Under the pieces are notes generated by a model. That model did not search any database, was not told where the DNA came from, and worked only from the letters and a program-made list of their open reading frames with translations. Positions 63,902-64,000 of a stretch of DNA of 64,000 bases are shown here, piece after piece; within the stretch, counting starts at the first letter, position 1; the number at the start of each line of letters is the position of its first letter. The position numbers and the translations under genes are program-made. The DNA lies in the NCBI RefSeq assembly GCF_000308755.1, contig NZ_BAGF01000017.1, positions 186,001 to 250,000 on the forward strand. The letters are read 5' to 3'. Source of the stretch: Nocardia pneumoniae NBRC 100136 (lineage in GTDB: Bacteria; Actinomycetota; Actinomycetes; Mycobacteriales; Mycobacteriaceae).

Positions 63902-64000
63902 CAGTACTTACGCTCCATCGGCTCGTAACGGGTCTGCACCACCGGCTTGAAGTCCAGGCGGATGTCCGAGAGGAGATCCGAGCCTTCCTTGTAGGCCATC
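63901..64000 (-). CDS. sdhA: Succinate dehydrogenase flavoprotein subunit, C-terminal end
   Basis: Only the last 32 codons lie in the window: AYKEGSDLLSDIRLDFKPVV followed by QTRYEPMERKY, the conserved C-terminus of SdhA. The gene continues beyond 64000 and precedes sdhB with a 1-nt overlap. Confidence 0.92.
   Translation of the reverse strand, partial: MAYKEGSDLLSDIRLDFKPVVQTRYEPMERKY

Overview
The window is high-GC actinobacterial chromosome, most likely Nocardia or a close relative in the Mycobacteriales. The reasons are uniformly GC-rich third codon positions, a His-rich GroEL1 tail, WhiB/SigD/RsdA/SigK regulators, the ImuA'-ImuB-DnaE2 mutasome, a SAM-IV riboswitch, and a gene order that follows (as I remember it) the Mycobacterium tuberculosis stretch from groEL1 to sdhB. 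I ran no database search; family names come from recognising sequence motifs.

Layout. 1-5.3 kb: end of groEL1, sigK with a shortened anti-sigma gene, whiB3, a conserved hypothetical gene, sigD-rsdA. 5.4-11.8 kb: guanine nucleotide synthesis (guaB, guaB3, guaA) with a DUF5319 gene and an alpha/beta-hydrolase lacking catalytic residues; guaB3 sits between structured repeats. 11.8-17.9 kb: an envelope-stress set (PspC membrane protein, PspC-histidine kinase, LuxR-type regulator) and a membrane Ser/Thr kinase. 18-20.2 kb: SigJ-like ECF sigma factor and an NDH-2-like flavoprotein. 20.5-31.9 kb: SOS mutagenesis genes imuA'-imuB and dnaE2, each behind a LexA-type box, separated by small metabolic genes. 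31.9-38.2 kb: DUF4349 lipoprotein, DUF167, trmL, DUF3017, metX behind a SAM-IV riboswitch and a gutted metY, then a TetR/MFS pair. 38.5-43.6 kb: icd, imine-reductase-like enzyme, GlxA-type regulator, MFS pseudogene, atypical kinase. 43.8-49.8 kb: TetR-controlled beta-oxidation-like operon (thiolase-like Ltp, SRPBCC, MaoC, SDR, acyl-CoA dehydrogenase). 49.8-53.2 kb: hydrolase and an xthA-RNase-barstar operon. 53.3-64 kb: MpaB-like oxygenase with two operators, trpS, yihY, dacB, MFS/TetR, phenylalanine hydroxylase, His-rich DUF4396 protein, lone VapB-like antitoxin, DUF6881, radC, sdhB and the end of sdhA.

Regulation is unusually legible. Ten genes have a -10-like hexamer ending exactly 7 nt before the start codon, which suggests leaderless mRNAs. 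Several TetR genes or their targets carry perfect palindromes. The most unusual items are the covarying hairpins around guaB3, the catalytically gutted metY between riboswitch and metX, the secreted RNase/barstar pair coupled to xthA, the likely dead hydrolase next to guaA, and a dispersed repeat that abuts the truncated anti-sigma gene. No tRNA, rRNA, CRISPR array, transposase or prophage gene was seen.
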